A stretch of 64,000 nucleotides of DNA from Mesorhizobium sp. AR02 (GTDB lineage: Bacteria; Pseudomonadota; Alphaproteobacteria; Rhizobiales; Rhizobiaceae): the NCBI RefSeq assembly GCF_024746835.1, contig NZ_CP080532.1, forward strand, positions 31,477 to 95,476, read 5' to 3'. The translations under genes and the position numbers were made by a program. Of this stretch, positions 44,589-53,981 are shown piece after piece (positions within the stretch are counted from its first letter, which is position 1; each line of letters begins with the position of its first letter). Under the pieces are notes generated by a model. The model ran no database searches. It worked only from the letters and a program-made list of their open reading frames with translations, and was not told the origin of the DNA.

Positions 44589-44758
44589 CCATCTATAAAT
44601 CGAGCTATCCTTTGGGCGAATCCCCTCCCGGTCCTGTTGCCGGCCCGGAAGTTGGAATAGAGTTTCGGCGCGACGCGTTCCACGGGGACGCCGCCGTTGC
44701 GCCGCGCCGGGAAGTACCGCGCGGTCCGAAATTCACTTCCCAGTCTCTGATAGTATGA

Positions 44759-45080
44759 TCAGTTGGCCGGGGCGACAGGCGCAGGCGCCGGTTTTGCAGC
44801 AGGGGCGAGAGCGGGTGCCGGTTCAGCTGGCTTTGCTGGAGCGTCAGACACCGGCGCCGTTGTGCTGGCCGCCGGCGCTGCGGCGCCCGGCAGTGCATGA
44901 TCGCGATTTCCCGCAAACGCGTAGTACGCTACGATAGCCAGAACGAGAATAACAAGAGCAGCAAGCCAGCCGGCGCCGCCCCTGCCAGACCGGACCATAA
45001 CAGGGGGCCGGTCAATGCGAGAACTCGGGCTCCCTGTTGGAGGCGGGTTGAACGGTTCGTTTGGATTGAAGTTAGCCATG
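44759..45080 (-). CDS. Small single-pass membrane protein with Ala/Pro tail
   Basis: 107 residues. A ribosome site GGAGG precedes the ATG by eight bases. A Pro/Asn-rich cytoplasmic start (MANFNPNEPFNPPPTGSPSS) is followed by one membrane helix (WLAALVILVLAIVAYYAF) and a low-complexity Ala/Pro tail of about 50 residues in the periplasm. Similar small proteins occur widely in rhizobia; the role is unknown. Confidence 0.7.
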
Positions 45081-45209
45081 TTGAATTCCTCCGAAAGCAG
45101 TAGGTTACACTCGTAACGCCCGATCGCTGCATAGGTTGCGGCCAACCGGTGCGTCCGACCGTTAAATCTAGATTGCGGAGAGAGCCATCCGGGGGCGGCG
45201 CGCGAGGAG

Positions 45210-45524
45210 TTACCTTGCGCAAGTGAAAAAGCCCGCCACCGTGAGGCAGCGGGCTGCAGCAAATGAGCCGACCTTACAGCCTGCCACGAACCTTCCGAGC
45301 AATCCGCAAACATCGGCCATGACATGGCCAATATCTTCCCTGTTTGCATACCCCCCCTCTCGATAGACTCGCGCCTTGGCGGCGAGATCTTCAAGGCTGT
45401 CGGCCGGGCACCGGAAAGGCTCTGGCGCGGGCCTTGGCGTCTTTGAATCGGGTGCAGGAGAACGAGACTTCAGCAGAGATCGGATATCGCCTACGGCGGG
45501 AGGATTGGGGTCAGGGATTGGCAT
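45210..45524 (-). CDS. Doubtful small gene ending at a terminator
   Basis: The frame contains SLEDLAAKARVYREGGYANR and EDIGHVMADVCGLLGRFVAG, which read like a real helical protein. Its last 15 codons are encoded by the terminator hairpin, which is odd. Part of it overlaps the GNAT relic on the other strand. Confidence 0.3.
   Translation of the reverse strand: MPIPDPNPPAVGDIRSLLKSRSPAPDSKTPRPAPEPFRCPADSLEDLAAKARVYREGGYANREDIGHVMADVCGLLGRFVAGCKVGSFAAARCLTVAGFFTCAR
45226..45254 (-). terminator. Rho-independent terminator (minus strand)
   Basis: On the minus strand, GCCCGCTGCC, loop TCAC, GGTGGCGGGC, then TTTTT. Confidence 0.8.
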
Positions 45525-45778
45525 CGGAGGGCGCTTCGGCTCATGCTAACTGGGGTTTCAGAAGCGCCGGCTATAACAAGGTCGTTGCCTGCACAATGGC
45601 AGTGAACCACGGGTCGCGCCGTGTGATGGAAAAGATCGGACGGAAATACGTCCGCACAGATTTCCCTGACTTTTCCAACCCTATTCCGGGCGCTGAAAAA
45701 GGCGAAGTCTTATACGAATTGCTTCGCTCGGAATGGAACCGAAGCGCAACCATGTTGCGACATAGGCAGCATGGTTGA
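45430..45778 (+). pseudogene. GNAT acetyltransferase C-terminal fragment
   Basis: The codons NETSAEIGYRLRREDWGQGL, ASEGASAHANWGFRSAGYNK, NHGSRRVMEKIGRKYVRTDF are the end of a RimJ-type GNAT acetyltransferase, including a degenerate acetyl-CoA loop (WGQGLASEG). The N-terminal half is missing and replaced by sequence in another frame. Probably inactive. Confidence 0.75.
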
Positions 45779-45965
45779 GGTGTGCCCACCACCGCAGAGG
45801 AAGCCGCCGCGCATCCTGACAGTCAAGGCGAAGGCACCAAAGTCGTCATGGCAACCAACCGGGCTGCGGAATTGAACCTTGTCATAGGGGCTTCCTCACG
45901 CTGCAGAAGGCCGCGACCGTATTGAATTGCCCAGAGCGTGGAAGAATCTTTTGGGTTCGGACCGA

Positions 45966-46472
45966 TCACGAATTCGTTAGCACATATAGGCGCGGGGCAA
46001 GTTCCGGCAACGGCACCTCCCTGCCGATGTCCGCTTCCTTGGGTCGTTCCAGGGGCTGGCATACCCTGTAGGCCTTCTTCAGCGCCGCGGCGGCATCCTT
46101 ACGGGTTTGCGTTTTCATGATTGCTTGCGCCTTGTCGAGGACGCAGTCGAAGTAGGCGTCATCGTCATCCGCACGTGTCATCTCGGTCATCGCCAGCGTT
46201 GTCAGTATGGCTATCGCAATGAGCGACATAAGACGCACCGGCAGCTGAACCTTCATGCCAATCGCATCGTGACCTGCCTTTGCCCGTTTAGACGTGTCTG
46301 GCGGATAGATTGGCCTGAGCAACAATGCAAAGGAACCGGTCTGCAGCAGGGCAACGATCATGGCCGTCCATGCAAGAGCACCCACTACTGAATCCGTTGC
46401 GAAATAGGCTAGAATCGCGCTGGACCCCGAGGTCGCCATCATTCCGAAACGTAACTGCGAAAAATACACCAT
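45966..46472 (-). CDS. Exopolysaccharide-repressor-like membrane segment joined to a secreted-type domain
   Basis: 168 residues from ATG 46472. The first 70 (VYFSQLRFGMMATSGSSAIL, AYFATDSVVGALAWTAMIVA, LLQTGSFALLL) resemble the small two-helix ExoX/PsiA-type exopolysaccharide production repressors. After a linker, MKVQLPVRLMSLIAIAILTT plus LAMTEMTRA is like a signal peptide, then DDDDAYFDCVLDKAQAIMKT, a small Cys-containing domain. Either two genes fused by loss of a stop, or an internal ATG at 46256 starts a separate 96-residue protein, though no ribosome site is seen there. Confidence 0.5.
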   Translation of the reverse strand: MVYFSQLRFGMMATSGSSAILAYFATDSVVGALAWTAMIVALLQTGSFALLLRPIYPPDTSKRAKAGHDAIGMKVQLPVRLMSLIAIAILTTLAMTEMTRADDDDAYFDCVLDKAQAIMKTQTRKDAAAALKKAYRVCQPLERPKEADIGREVPLPELAPRLYVLTNS

Positions 46473-46779
46473 GGCCAACCGTTGAAAGATCACCGCATCC
46501 TTGCGAAGCCCGCGAGCCATCCGGCATCCGGGCACATCGCCTATCAAGCAAATGCTGTGCCAGACGCGCTGACCCATTTCGGTGCATTTGGCCTCCAACC
46601 AGACGATGGCTCGCATGATCTGAACGGGCCGCTCGGGCCGTAGATGGACAAGAGCGCCGTATCGCCAACACAGCAGCTAGTACGCGGTTCTTGTGTTGGC
46701 GGCGGCATCAGGCGAGGCTCCGGCGTAGACGTGCCCGCATTGGTTTTCGAAGAGTCGTGTGTCGTACCCCGATGTCCAA

Positions 46780-47049
46780 CTAAGAAATGGACAGGATCTC
46801 GAGATCGCGCTGCCCTAACTGGACAACGTTGCCAACGGTTTTGCCAATCAGCGCGATGGCAACCGGTGAACCATGCGATATGGAAGCTTGAGACGGGTTG
46901 GCCTCGTCCTCACCGACGATGCGGAAGGTCTCAGTGCGGCCATCGTCACGCTCGAAGGTGATGGTGTGACCGAAGGCGATCACTTCGTTAGACGTCAGCA
47001 CCAACATGAGCTGAGCCGTACGGACGCGCTCGGCATAATAGCGCGTCAA
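46780..47049 (-). CDS. GreA/GreB C-terminal domain protein (N-terminus missing)
   Basis: 89 residues. NEVIAFGHTITFERDDGRTE, TFRIVGEDEANPSQASISHG and SPVAIALIGKTVGNVV match the FKBP-like C-terminal domain of Gre transcript-cleavage factors. The coiled-coil N-terminal domain that enters the RNA polymerase channel is absent; only YYAERVRTAQL remains. Possibly a truncated relic, or a Rnk-like anti-Gre protein. Start codon uncertain. Confidence 0.6.
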   Translation of the reverse strand: MTRYYAERVRTAQLMLVLTSNEVIAFGHTITFERDDGRTETFRIVGEDEANPSQASISHGSPVAIALIGKTVGNVVQLGQRDLEILSIS

Positions 47050-47435
47050 ACGCTATTGGAAGCTTGCTTTGGATCCTTTCCAGGACGTCCCCCTGATCGA
47101 AGGGCAGGTCGTCATTTGCCTCTCACCTACCTCGAATTGTTCCGTGGTCATCACAGGAATTTGAGGTAGCGCCTAGACCAGCTACGGCTAATATAACGCG
47201 GTTGGGAGGATCTGGTGCGTCTTTACATTTCGAAAGACATATCCTCTTTCACGCCGAGCCAGCATCGTCGATACGAACGCGGCGGTCGAAGGGGCACGCG
47301 TTACGCGCCGGTAAATCGTTGTGCGGCTACGGCCAAGACGTCAACCGGCCTGCATCGGAACAGAGCCCCTCCGGGGCAACCCCAGCATTACTGTTAGTCC
47401 GCCTAACGAAGCCCAAGCTAACGGAGGAGACTTCC

Positions 47436-48284
47436 ATGGCAGCAGCATCCATCCATGCAAGCCCAGCCCAGCAATGGGGGGCGGATTTTTTTGGCACCCT
47501 TAATGAGTTGCCCCCCGACCCTGTCGAGGGCATCGGTCATGTTCTGGACGCAATGAGCGTACTGCCTGCGTTTCGCGACGCCCGATCCTGGATGTTCCGA
47601 GGCCTAAAAATTGGCCCGGGATCTTCAGTGTTGGAAGCCGGATGTGGAAATGGTTCTGCGTTATCTGACCTCGGCTCCATCGTGGGGTCGAAGGGCAGCA
47701 TAGTCGGTATCGATCCGACTACGGCTTTTGTTGAGCTTGCGAACCAGCGCGCGAGCCAACAAAGGATCAACGCCCGTTACCAATTGGGCGACGTCCGCTC
47801 GATCCCTTTTGAAGATGAATATTTCGATGCAGCGTTCTGCGAGAAAGTCCTGATTCACGCCGGGCCCGCTTCGGCAGCGCTCAACGAGATGGTCCGTGTC
47901 ACACGAACCGGTGGCTATATAGGCGCGGTCGAATGGCTTCCGCATTTCTTGATCAGCTCGCGCAACCCAGACAGTCTTCACGCCTTCAATGATATTTTCC
48001 GCCGGGCCACATATGACTATTTAGTGAGCGGCTCGCTGGCACACCATTTTAACATGGCCGGCCTCAAGGACGTGAAAACCGAGGCTTTTTTGGCTAGTAC
48101 GGATGACTTGGATAGCCACCCATTTTGGCGAGCCTTCATCGTCAACCAGCTGCCAATGTTTGTGCACGCCGGCCTTTTGGATCAGACCGTTGGCGAGGCA
48201 TTCCTTGCTGACATTCAGGAGTTGCAAGCCCGCAAAGAGTTCAGCGCGAGCTTTATCATCCATGCTGCTGCGGCCCAAAAATAG
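47436..48284 (+). CDS. SAM-dependent methyltransferase
   Basis: 282 residues from ATG 47436 (GGAGGAG upstream). Class I fold: motif I VLEAGCGNGSALSDLGSIVG near residue 68, acidic VGIDPTTAFVE, then DVRSIPFEDEYFDAAFCEKV and LNEMVRVTRTGGYIGAVEW. The family includes UbiE/ArsM-like and small-molecule methyltransferases. The C-terminal 90 residues show no known motif. The substrate is unknown; no operon partner. Confidence 0.85.
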   Translation: MAAASIHASPAQQWGADFFGTLNELPPDPVEGIGHVLDAMSVLPAFRDARSWMFRGLKIGPGSSVLEAGCGNGSALSDLGSIVGSKGSIVGIDPTTAFVELANQRASQQRINARYQLGDVRSIPFEDEYFDAAFCEKVLIHAGPASAALNEMVRVTRTGGYIGAVEWLPHFLISSRNPDSLHAFNDIFRRATYDYLVSGSLAHHFNMAGLKDVKTEAFLASTDDLDSHPFWRAFIVNQLPMFVHAGLLDQTVGEAFLADIQELQARKEFSASFIIHAAAAQK

Positions 48285-48497
48285 TGGCAAAAACGGTGGA
48301 GGGAGACGCGTTCTTCTTCCTCGATCTGGCTTCTGCCGCGGCCGAGCGCGCCGCCGCTGTGTTGTGCCTTTACAGCCCATGGTCGGCGGCACGAAAGCGT
48401 CGAGGACTGCTCGTACACGGGCCGGTATTCATCCTCGATTTCGATCTCGCCTATGCCAGGCGCCATCGTTGAAAGCTTTTGGATCATTGCCGCCAGA

Positions 48498-48533
48498 GAT
48501 CACATTGGTCCGGTCGAGACCGGCAATGTGATC
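48498..48533. repeat. Inverted repeat downstream of the methyltransferase
   Basis: GATCACATTG-GT-CCGGT (48498-48514), loop CGAG, ACCGGCAATGTGATC (to 48533). Fifteen pairs with a two-base bulge and no T run. It may be an intergenic palindromic element or a processed RNA hairpin. Confidence 0.5.
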
Positions 48534-48576
48534 GCTCGGCCATGTGGAGGAAATTCGTGCCGGGGGTGGTCATGCC

Positions 48577-48750
48577 CTAACAGTCCAGACACTGCATCCC
48601 GTCACTGTCGGTGACGATTTCCCCTTTATGCTTATGTCCAAGTAGAAGGCTGACATCCGACTTTGACAGCCGTTCGGCAACGTCGTTGCGCCCGAGGGCA
48701 ACAAGAAGCCCGCCGCTCGGAGGGTTCGGGGAGCGACGGGCCTTATCGTG
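48577..48750 (-). pseudogene. Small ORF fragment without start codon
   Basis: Minus-strand codons read HDKARRSPNPPSGGLLVALG, RNDVAERLSKSDVSLLLGHK, HKGEIVTDSDGMQCLDC and stop. The composition is protein-like with a C-x-x-C end. No start codon lies between the upstream stop and this stretch, so it is either the end of a shifted gene or not translated. Confidence 0.3.
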
Positions 48751-49018
48751 GCTTGTAAACTGCGGTGCTTGAGCCGCTTAGTGATGATGATCTTGGATGG
48801 TTAACAGAACGTTAAAAATTGAAATGCAGCCAAATGGTGGTACTCACCTCAGCAATCTTGGCCCTGGGATTGCGCTCCTTCATCGGGCCGCCGTCTCGCT
48901 CCCTTCTCGCCGATGGCTTTCAGGTGCACTTCCCTCGGATTGGGCACACCAAGAGGCGGCAAATAGAGCAGGCGATCCTTTTCCCGTGCAGTACTCGTCG
49001 TCCGATGCAGATTGGTCG

Positions 49019-50077
49019 TCACTCGGCGACTTTGCCAAGCGTATCGGCAACCACTGCCCCTCGTTGACCCATCGGCAACGGCGGTCCGGTGGTTGAATCG
49101 CGCGATGTTTGATGTTCCATTTCGGCGTTGATCGCGGCCCCGACAATGAGAATGACCACCGAAATCCAGGTCCACATCATTAAGCCGACCACCGCGCCCA
49201 ATGATCCGTATGTCACATTGTAGTTGGCAAAGTGCTGCAGATAGAAAGAGAACAGCCACGACGCGGTTAACCAGACCAGCGTTGCCATGACTGCGCCCCA
49301 GCTCAGCCAACGCCATTTAGCTTTCGCCCGGCTTGGGCCGAACCGGTAAATGAGCGAGATTCCGGTGAGTATGGCCAGCATAAGGATCGGCCACCGCGCT
49401 AGGGTGAAGAGCACCTCTGCCCATTTGTCGAGATACAAATACGACAAGAGGGCGGGGACCACGCCGACGGTCAAGAGCAAAACAATGCCGATCATCAAAG
49501 CACCAATGGTGAATGCGATCGACATGATGTTTAGTTTGAGAAAGCTGCGTTTTTCAGTCTCCGCGTAGGCGATATTCATGGCGTCGAATAGCGCTTTGAT
49601 GCCGCTGTTTGCGCTCCACAGTGCAATAGCCAGGCCGACGAAAAATCCCACGCCAAGGGCGCCGGTGTTCTGATGTGCCAGCGCTTGCAATTGCTGACGA
49701 ATGAGATCGAGGCCGCCCGAAGGAAGTAAGCCGGCGAGATAGGAAACGTGATCGGCTACAGTGACTGGATCGGCCACAAACCCATAAAGGGAAATGAAGG
49801 CCGCTAAAGCAGGAAACAGAGCAAGCAGAAGGTAGAAAGTGGCGCCAGCGGCCACGAGCAGCATGCGGTCCTTATTGAATTCTTCCCATACGCGCCAAGC
49901 AATATCCTTCCAGCCTAGGACAGGGATCTGGGATGGCCATTCAGCCTCTCTGCCTCGCTCTTGCCCCACTTCACCTGCGGTCGTCGGGCGATCTTTGGAC
50001 GAATTTCCGGCGTGGCGTTCCGCCTCGCGGTCAATCAGGGATTTGCTTTCGGCGGACATAGGGATTTTTGCTGCCAT
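49019..50077 (-). CDS. YihY/BrkB family inner-membrane protein
   Basis: 352 residues from ATG 50077 (a TTG at 50086 is possible). After a charged 60-residue start, the BrkB domain has about six membrane helices: LLVAAGATFYLLLALFPALA, LGVGFFVGLAIALWSANSGI, IMSIAFTIGALMIGIVLLLT, FGPSRAKAKWRWLSWGAVMA, YGSLGAVVGLMMWTWISVVI, LIVGAAINAEMEHQT. Despite an early name as ribonuclease BN it is a membrane protein of unknown, possibly transport or envelope, function. Confidence 0.9.
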   Translation of the reverse strand: MAAKIPMSAESKSLIDREAERHAGNSSKDRPTTAGEVGQERGREAEWPSQIPVLGWKDIAWRVWEEFNKDRMLLVAAGATFYLLLALFPALAAFISLYGFVADPVTVADHVSYLAGLLPSGGLDLIRQQLQALAHQNTGALGVGFFVGLAIALWSANSGIKALFDAMNIAYAETEKRSFLKLNIMSIAFTIGALMIGIVLLLTVGVVPALLSYLYLDKWAEVLFTLARWPILMLAILTGISLIYRFGPSRAKAKWRWLSWGAVMATLVWLTASWLFSFYLQHFANYNVTYGSLGAVVGLMMWTWISVVILIVGAAINAEMEHQTSRDSTTGPPLPMGQRGAVVADTLGKVAE

Positions 50078-50170
50078 CTCGAACAATCACATCTCGTCAG
50101 ACGGGCCTGAAGTTCGACATCTGGTCAACCAGGGGCGGGGCCGGCGCAATGTGGACACCGGCCCCTACAT

Positions 50171-50386
50171 TCACAGCTTCTTGTTGATTGCTGCAGCGGT
50201 TTTGTTCGTCGCATCCTTTACCGCGGCTTTTGCGTCGCCAACAGCCTTCTGGACCTTCCCCTTCGCTTCCTGAGCTGCGCCCTCGGCCCTCAACCTGTCG
50301 TTGCCGACGGCCTTACCAACGCCCTGCTTCACATTTCCGGCTGCCTGATTAACGAGGCCTGCTGCTTTATCGCTCGTGCTACCCAT
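50171..50386 (-). CDS. CsbD-family stress protein
   Basis: 71 residues ([59 protein letters not shown]). The repeated Ala/Gly/Lys helices are the CsbD fold, general-stress proteins of unknown mechanism. An exact EcfG-type promoter lies about 40 bp upstream. Confidence 0.92.
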   Translation of the reverse strand: MGSTSDKAAGLVNQAAGNVKQGVGKAVGNDRLRAEGAAQEAKGKVQKAVGDAKAAVKDATNKTAAAINKKL

Positions 50387-50424
50387 GATGATGCGTGCTC
50401 CTTGTGAATTGAACAACACCATCA

Positions 50425-50450
50425 AACGCTGCCGCCAAGGAGGAAGTTCC
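50425..50450 (-). promoter_or_regulatory. EcfG-type promoter of the CsbD gene
   Basis: On the minus strand GGAAC (50446-50450), 17 bp, CGTT (50425-50428), an exact consensus match. Confidence 0.8.
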
Positions 50451-51119
50451 GGCAGCGGCAAGATTTGCAAAAAGAGGCTGTCACATAGCCGCCAAAGCGA
50501 TCCTTCGGCATTAATCGGCTGTCAGCCAGTGCGATGACGGACTGCTGATTTGTTACTTCGCACTGTTTTTCTGTTTGAATCGTTAACTGGAACTCAAACG
50601 TCGGTACGGTCGAGGTATTGTCGGAACCCGAGGTCCCGTACAGCCGCCAAACTGATTTAAGTCGTTGTATTATTTTCACACTAGGTGGCTCGCCCGTCAT
50701 CCGCCCACCTCTCGACCCGCCGACGCTCCCGCTCGACGGGCGCTGGCTCAAGCTATCAGCCACGGCCCAGCATCCACGTCCTCTCGCGGCTATTTTCCGG
50801 CGGCTGTTCCTCAAGCGGCCCTAAGTGCCTTATGCGAACGGGCGACTGCGCTTCGCCAGCGCGCGGCGCGGGGTCCAGGTGCGACTGCGAAAGAAGGCCA
50901 GAAGTTGCCCGATACAAAGCCAACTAATAGCGGCACACTTTACCCGGTTGGCGTTTTGGCGTTCGGCAGGTTGCGCCCCCGGCTTAGCTGGCGGCTCGGC
51001 AAGTTCGATGGTTCGGGGGCATAGAATTGATTCTTGCCCGCCCTCAGTTTTCGTCAACTTCTAAGAATTTAATCAATCAACCAAGCCTTTATCGATGACC
51101 TTCCGCCATCATAGTAAAA
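50451..51119. other. Stretch without a supported gene
   Basis: Overlapping frames on both strands have no domain or ribosome site that I can support. The last 60 bp are AT-rich and may hold the promoter of the next gene. Confidence 0.35.
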
Positions 51120-52698
51120 ATGTTGAAATCAGTGAAAGCAATTTTTGATGGAAGCTTGGATGGGGAGCCAGCCCGGCTCACCGTCATCCAGTCTGTCGTC
51201 GTATCGTTTCTTGCAGTGGCCATGGCGGCTGGCCTTTGGATGGCGATAGGGGTGCGCTTTCCCACTATCTGGTATCAAATCTTTGCCGCTCTGTTCATCG
51301 CTTCGATCTTGGCGCCGATTTTTCTGTACCCGTCCTACAGGACCTCGTACCGGCTGCGCCTAGCCAACAACGTGATCAAACAACAGGCGTTCACGGATCA
51401 CCTCACCAAGCTCCCAAACTCATTCGCCCTATCTGCTGAGCTGGAAAAGCGATTGCGCCAGCCCGCTGGATTTGCCGTCCAATTTTGTGGATGTGGACAG
51501 GTTCAAACAGGTCAATGATTCACTCGGGCACGATGTTGGCGACGCTGTGTTGAAGGCCATTGCCGAGACGTTGCGGCACTGTGTCGGGGAGACCGACTTT
51601 CTGGCGCGCTTCGGCGGAGACGAATTCGTCGTGGTGCAAGATTTGGTATTGTCCGAGATGGAAGCCATTGATTTCGCGTCTAGGATCAGGCGAGCAGCCT
51701 CGATCACGTATGATTTAGGGCCTCATCGGGTTGCCGTCGAGGTGACAATCGGGACCGCCCTCGCCCCATTGCATGGTGATGAGCCCAACCAGATTCTCAA
51801 GGCTGCTGATCTAGCGCTTTACAAGGCGAAATCTCGTGGAACGACCGGCGAATTGTTCGCGCCGCAAATGGCGATGGTCGCAAGCCGGCTCAGGAGGATC
51901 GAAGTCGGGCTGGCGAGCGCCCTTGCGGACAGACAGTTGTCCCTTGTGTTTCAGCCAATCGTAGGAAGCGCGCGGCCGCAACGCATCGTCGCCCTCGAAG
52001 CGTTGCTCCGGTGGAAGTTTCCTGACGGTACGACGATTCCGCCGAGCGAATTCGTGCCTGTCGCGGAGCGAACAGGAGCGATCGTGGAAATAGGTGAGTG
52101 GGCCCTTGCGCAGGCCTGCCAGCAATGCTGCAACTGGCCGGCAGACGTGCGTGTCGCTGTTAACGTGTCACCGGTGCAATTCTTTCGTGGTGACCTACTG
52201 ACAGCTGTCAAACGAATTTTGACCGAGACGGGTTTGGCTCCAAATCGGCTGGAACTCGAGATCACCGAATCGATCCTCATCAGCGATACGACCTTTATAG
52301 ATCCAATATTGAGCGAACTCCGATGGATGGGCATCCGCGTAGCTCTGGACGATTTTGGCTCCGGCTATTGCGGCCTTCACTACCTGCGTCAATTCACCAT
52401 TGATAAGATCAAAGTCGATAAAACCATTATCGATGAGGCGTGCGCAAGCGAAAAGGCGCTGAACATCTTGCGCGGAGTTGCGAAGATCGCACTAGAAAGC
52501 GGTATGACAGTCACGGTCGAGGGCGTCGATAATCAGGAAAAAGCTGAACTTTTGAATCGTGAAAAATGCGCTGATGAGTTGCAGGGCTTCTTCTTCAGCA
52601 GACCTGTGTCTGCCCGAATCGCTGCGCAAATGCTGAGGCTACAACGCCGCAATGTCGATGAGAAGGCCAACGTAATTTCGATTCGACGACCGGAATAG
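51120..52698 (+). pseudogene. Membrane GGDEF-EAL protein with a one-base frameshift
   Basis: First frame (51120-51518): two membrane helices (VVVSFLAVAMAAGLWMAIG, IFAALFIASILAPIFLY) and the start of GGDEF (QQAFTDHLTKLPNSFALSAE). At about 51483 an extra T in TTTT breaks VQF-VDVDRFKQVNDSLGH. The second frame carries the rest: GGDEF at ARFGGDEFVVV, and a full EAL domain with EALLRWKF, ELEITESIL, ALDDFGSGYCG and VDKTIID. Both active-site motifs are intact, so the restored protein could make and/or degrade c-di-GMP. It may be a real mutation, slippage or sequencing error. Confidence 0.85.
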
Positions 52699-53172
52699 GT
52701 TTCGGGGGCAAGCATGACACTGGGTTCGGCACCTGGTTCAAAACGCGACAGCTCTCTTCGGAGCGCACGAGCGCTTTGCGTAGTCGGACGACGAGAACAT
52801 AGTCGGCACCTAGTCTAAGTTGCGTCAATGGCGGGCTGGCATAAAGCGCAGTTCCCCGCGCCTCCCACAGGAGCGCCACGTCGAGCGAGAAGGCGAGCAG
52901 GCGAGGTGGTGGGAGGCATCCAGAAGGCTGGTGTGAGGAAAGATGTGCACCGGCTGTGCAAGGCCGCTGCTGAGCCCCTACCACTTCTGCGACTCGCGCG
53001 GCACGTATAGTGGCGGCACAAGTGTTGACAGCTTATTGCACCTTATGGGACGCGTTATGCATTCCGGCTGCCCCGCGTGAGATCCGCCACTGCTTGTTAC
53101 GTTCGCTATTGCCGCGTGGGCCGGGAAGAGCATCACCGAGCGTTTGAGAGTTGGCCGATGCCGCCTGGGTCA
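52699..53172. other. Stretch without a supported gene
   Basis: No recognisable gene between the EAL gene and the SDR gene, which converge here. Confidence 0.4.
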
Positions 53173-53901
53173 TCACAGATCCAGAGCTTGCGGCAAGATA
53201 ACGAGATCGCGGATTGTTACATTTGCCGGCCGGGTCAGCATGAAGATTGCAGCTTCAGCTACGTCTTCGGAGCGAAGCCCCGAGCGGTCGGCGACCTTCC
53301 TTTCGATCTGTGCGGGATCGTGAAAGCCCCATAGCTCGTTGAGCACCGTACCGGGCGCGATCGAGCCGACGCGGATGTTGTCCGGGATCAGCTGGCGCCG
53401 CAGCCCGTGCACGAAGGCGTTCACGGCGTGCTTCGAGGCACTGTAGACCGGCTCGAAATGCAGCGCCTGGTGTGCCGAGATCGAGCTGGTCACCAGTATG
53501 TCGCCGCTCTTGCGCGCCTGCATGTGCGGCAACGCGGCGCGTATCGCGCGAAACACCGAATTCACATTGAGCATCAGCAGGCGGTCCCATTCGTCGGCAT
53601 CGCCCTGCGCCACCTGGCCGGCAACATAGACGCCGGCGTTGGCGAACAGAACGTCGATGCCGTCGAGCCGGCGGATGCTTTCGGCGACCAGCCGGTCCAC
53701 CTCGGCCGGCACCGTCAGATCGGCGGGGATGACGATGGCATTGCTGCCGAGCTCGTCCGCCAACGCGCCGAGCTTGTCGTGCGAGCGAGCGCTCAACACC
53801 ACGCGCATGCCTTCATGTGCGAAGGCGCGGGCGGCCGCGCGGCCGATGCCGGAACTCGCGCCGGTCACTAACACCGACTTGCCTTGCAGCGATTGCGCCA
53901 A
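53173..53901 (-). CDS. Short-chain dehydrogenase, ribitol 2-dehydrogenase-like
   Basis: 242 residues. Rossmann motif TGASSGIGRAAA, NAG in LFANAGVYVAG, catalytic Ser in ILVTSSISAH and YSASK (Y-x-x-x-K). Asp at DLTVPAE favours NAD. The C-terminus FMLTRPANVTIRDLVILPQALDL is strikingly like RbtD, ribitol 2-dehydrogenase. Last gene of the LacI-controlled transporter operon, 80 bp after the binding protein, so it probably oxidises the imported polyol or sugar. The assignment to ribitol is an inference. Confidence 0.85.
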   Translation of the reverse strand: MAQSLQGKSVLVTGASSGIGRAAARAFAHEGMRVVLSARSHDKLGALADELGSNAIVIPADLTVPAEVDRLVAESIRRLDGIDVLFANAGVYVAGQVAQGDADEWDRLLMLNVNSVFRAIRAALPHMQARKSGDILVTSSISAHQALHFEPVYSASKHAVNAFVHGLRRQLIPDNIRVGSIAPGTVLNELWGFHDPAQIERKVADRSGLRSEDVAEAAIFMLTRPANVTIRDLVILPQALDL

Positions 53902-53981
53902 TTCTCTCTCCTCGGATGTTGATAGGGCTGCCCAGAGACGCCGGCGACCAACCGCGGCCGCCGACGCGCCTTGGAAGGTTG

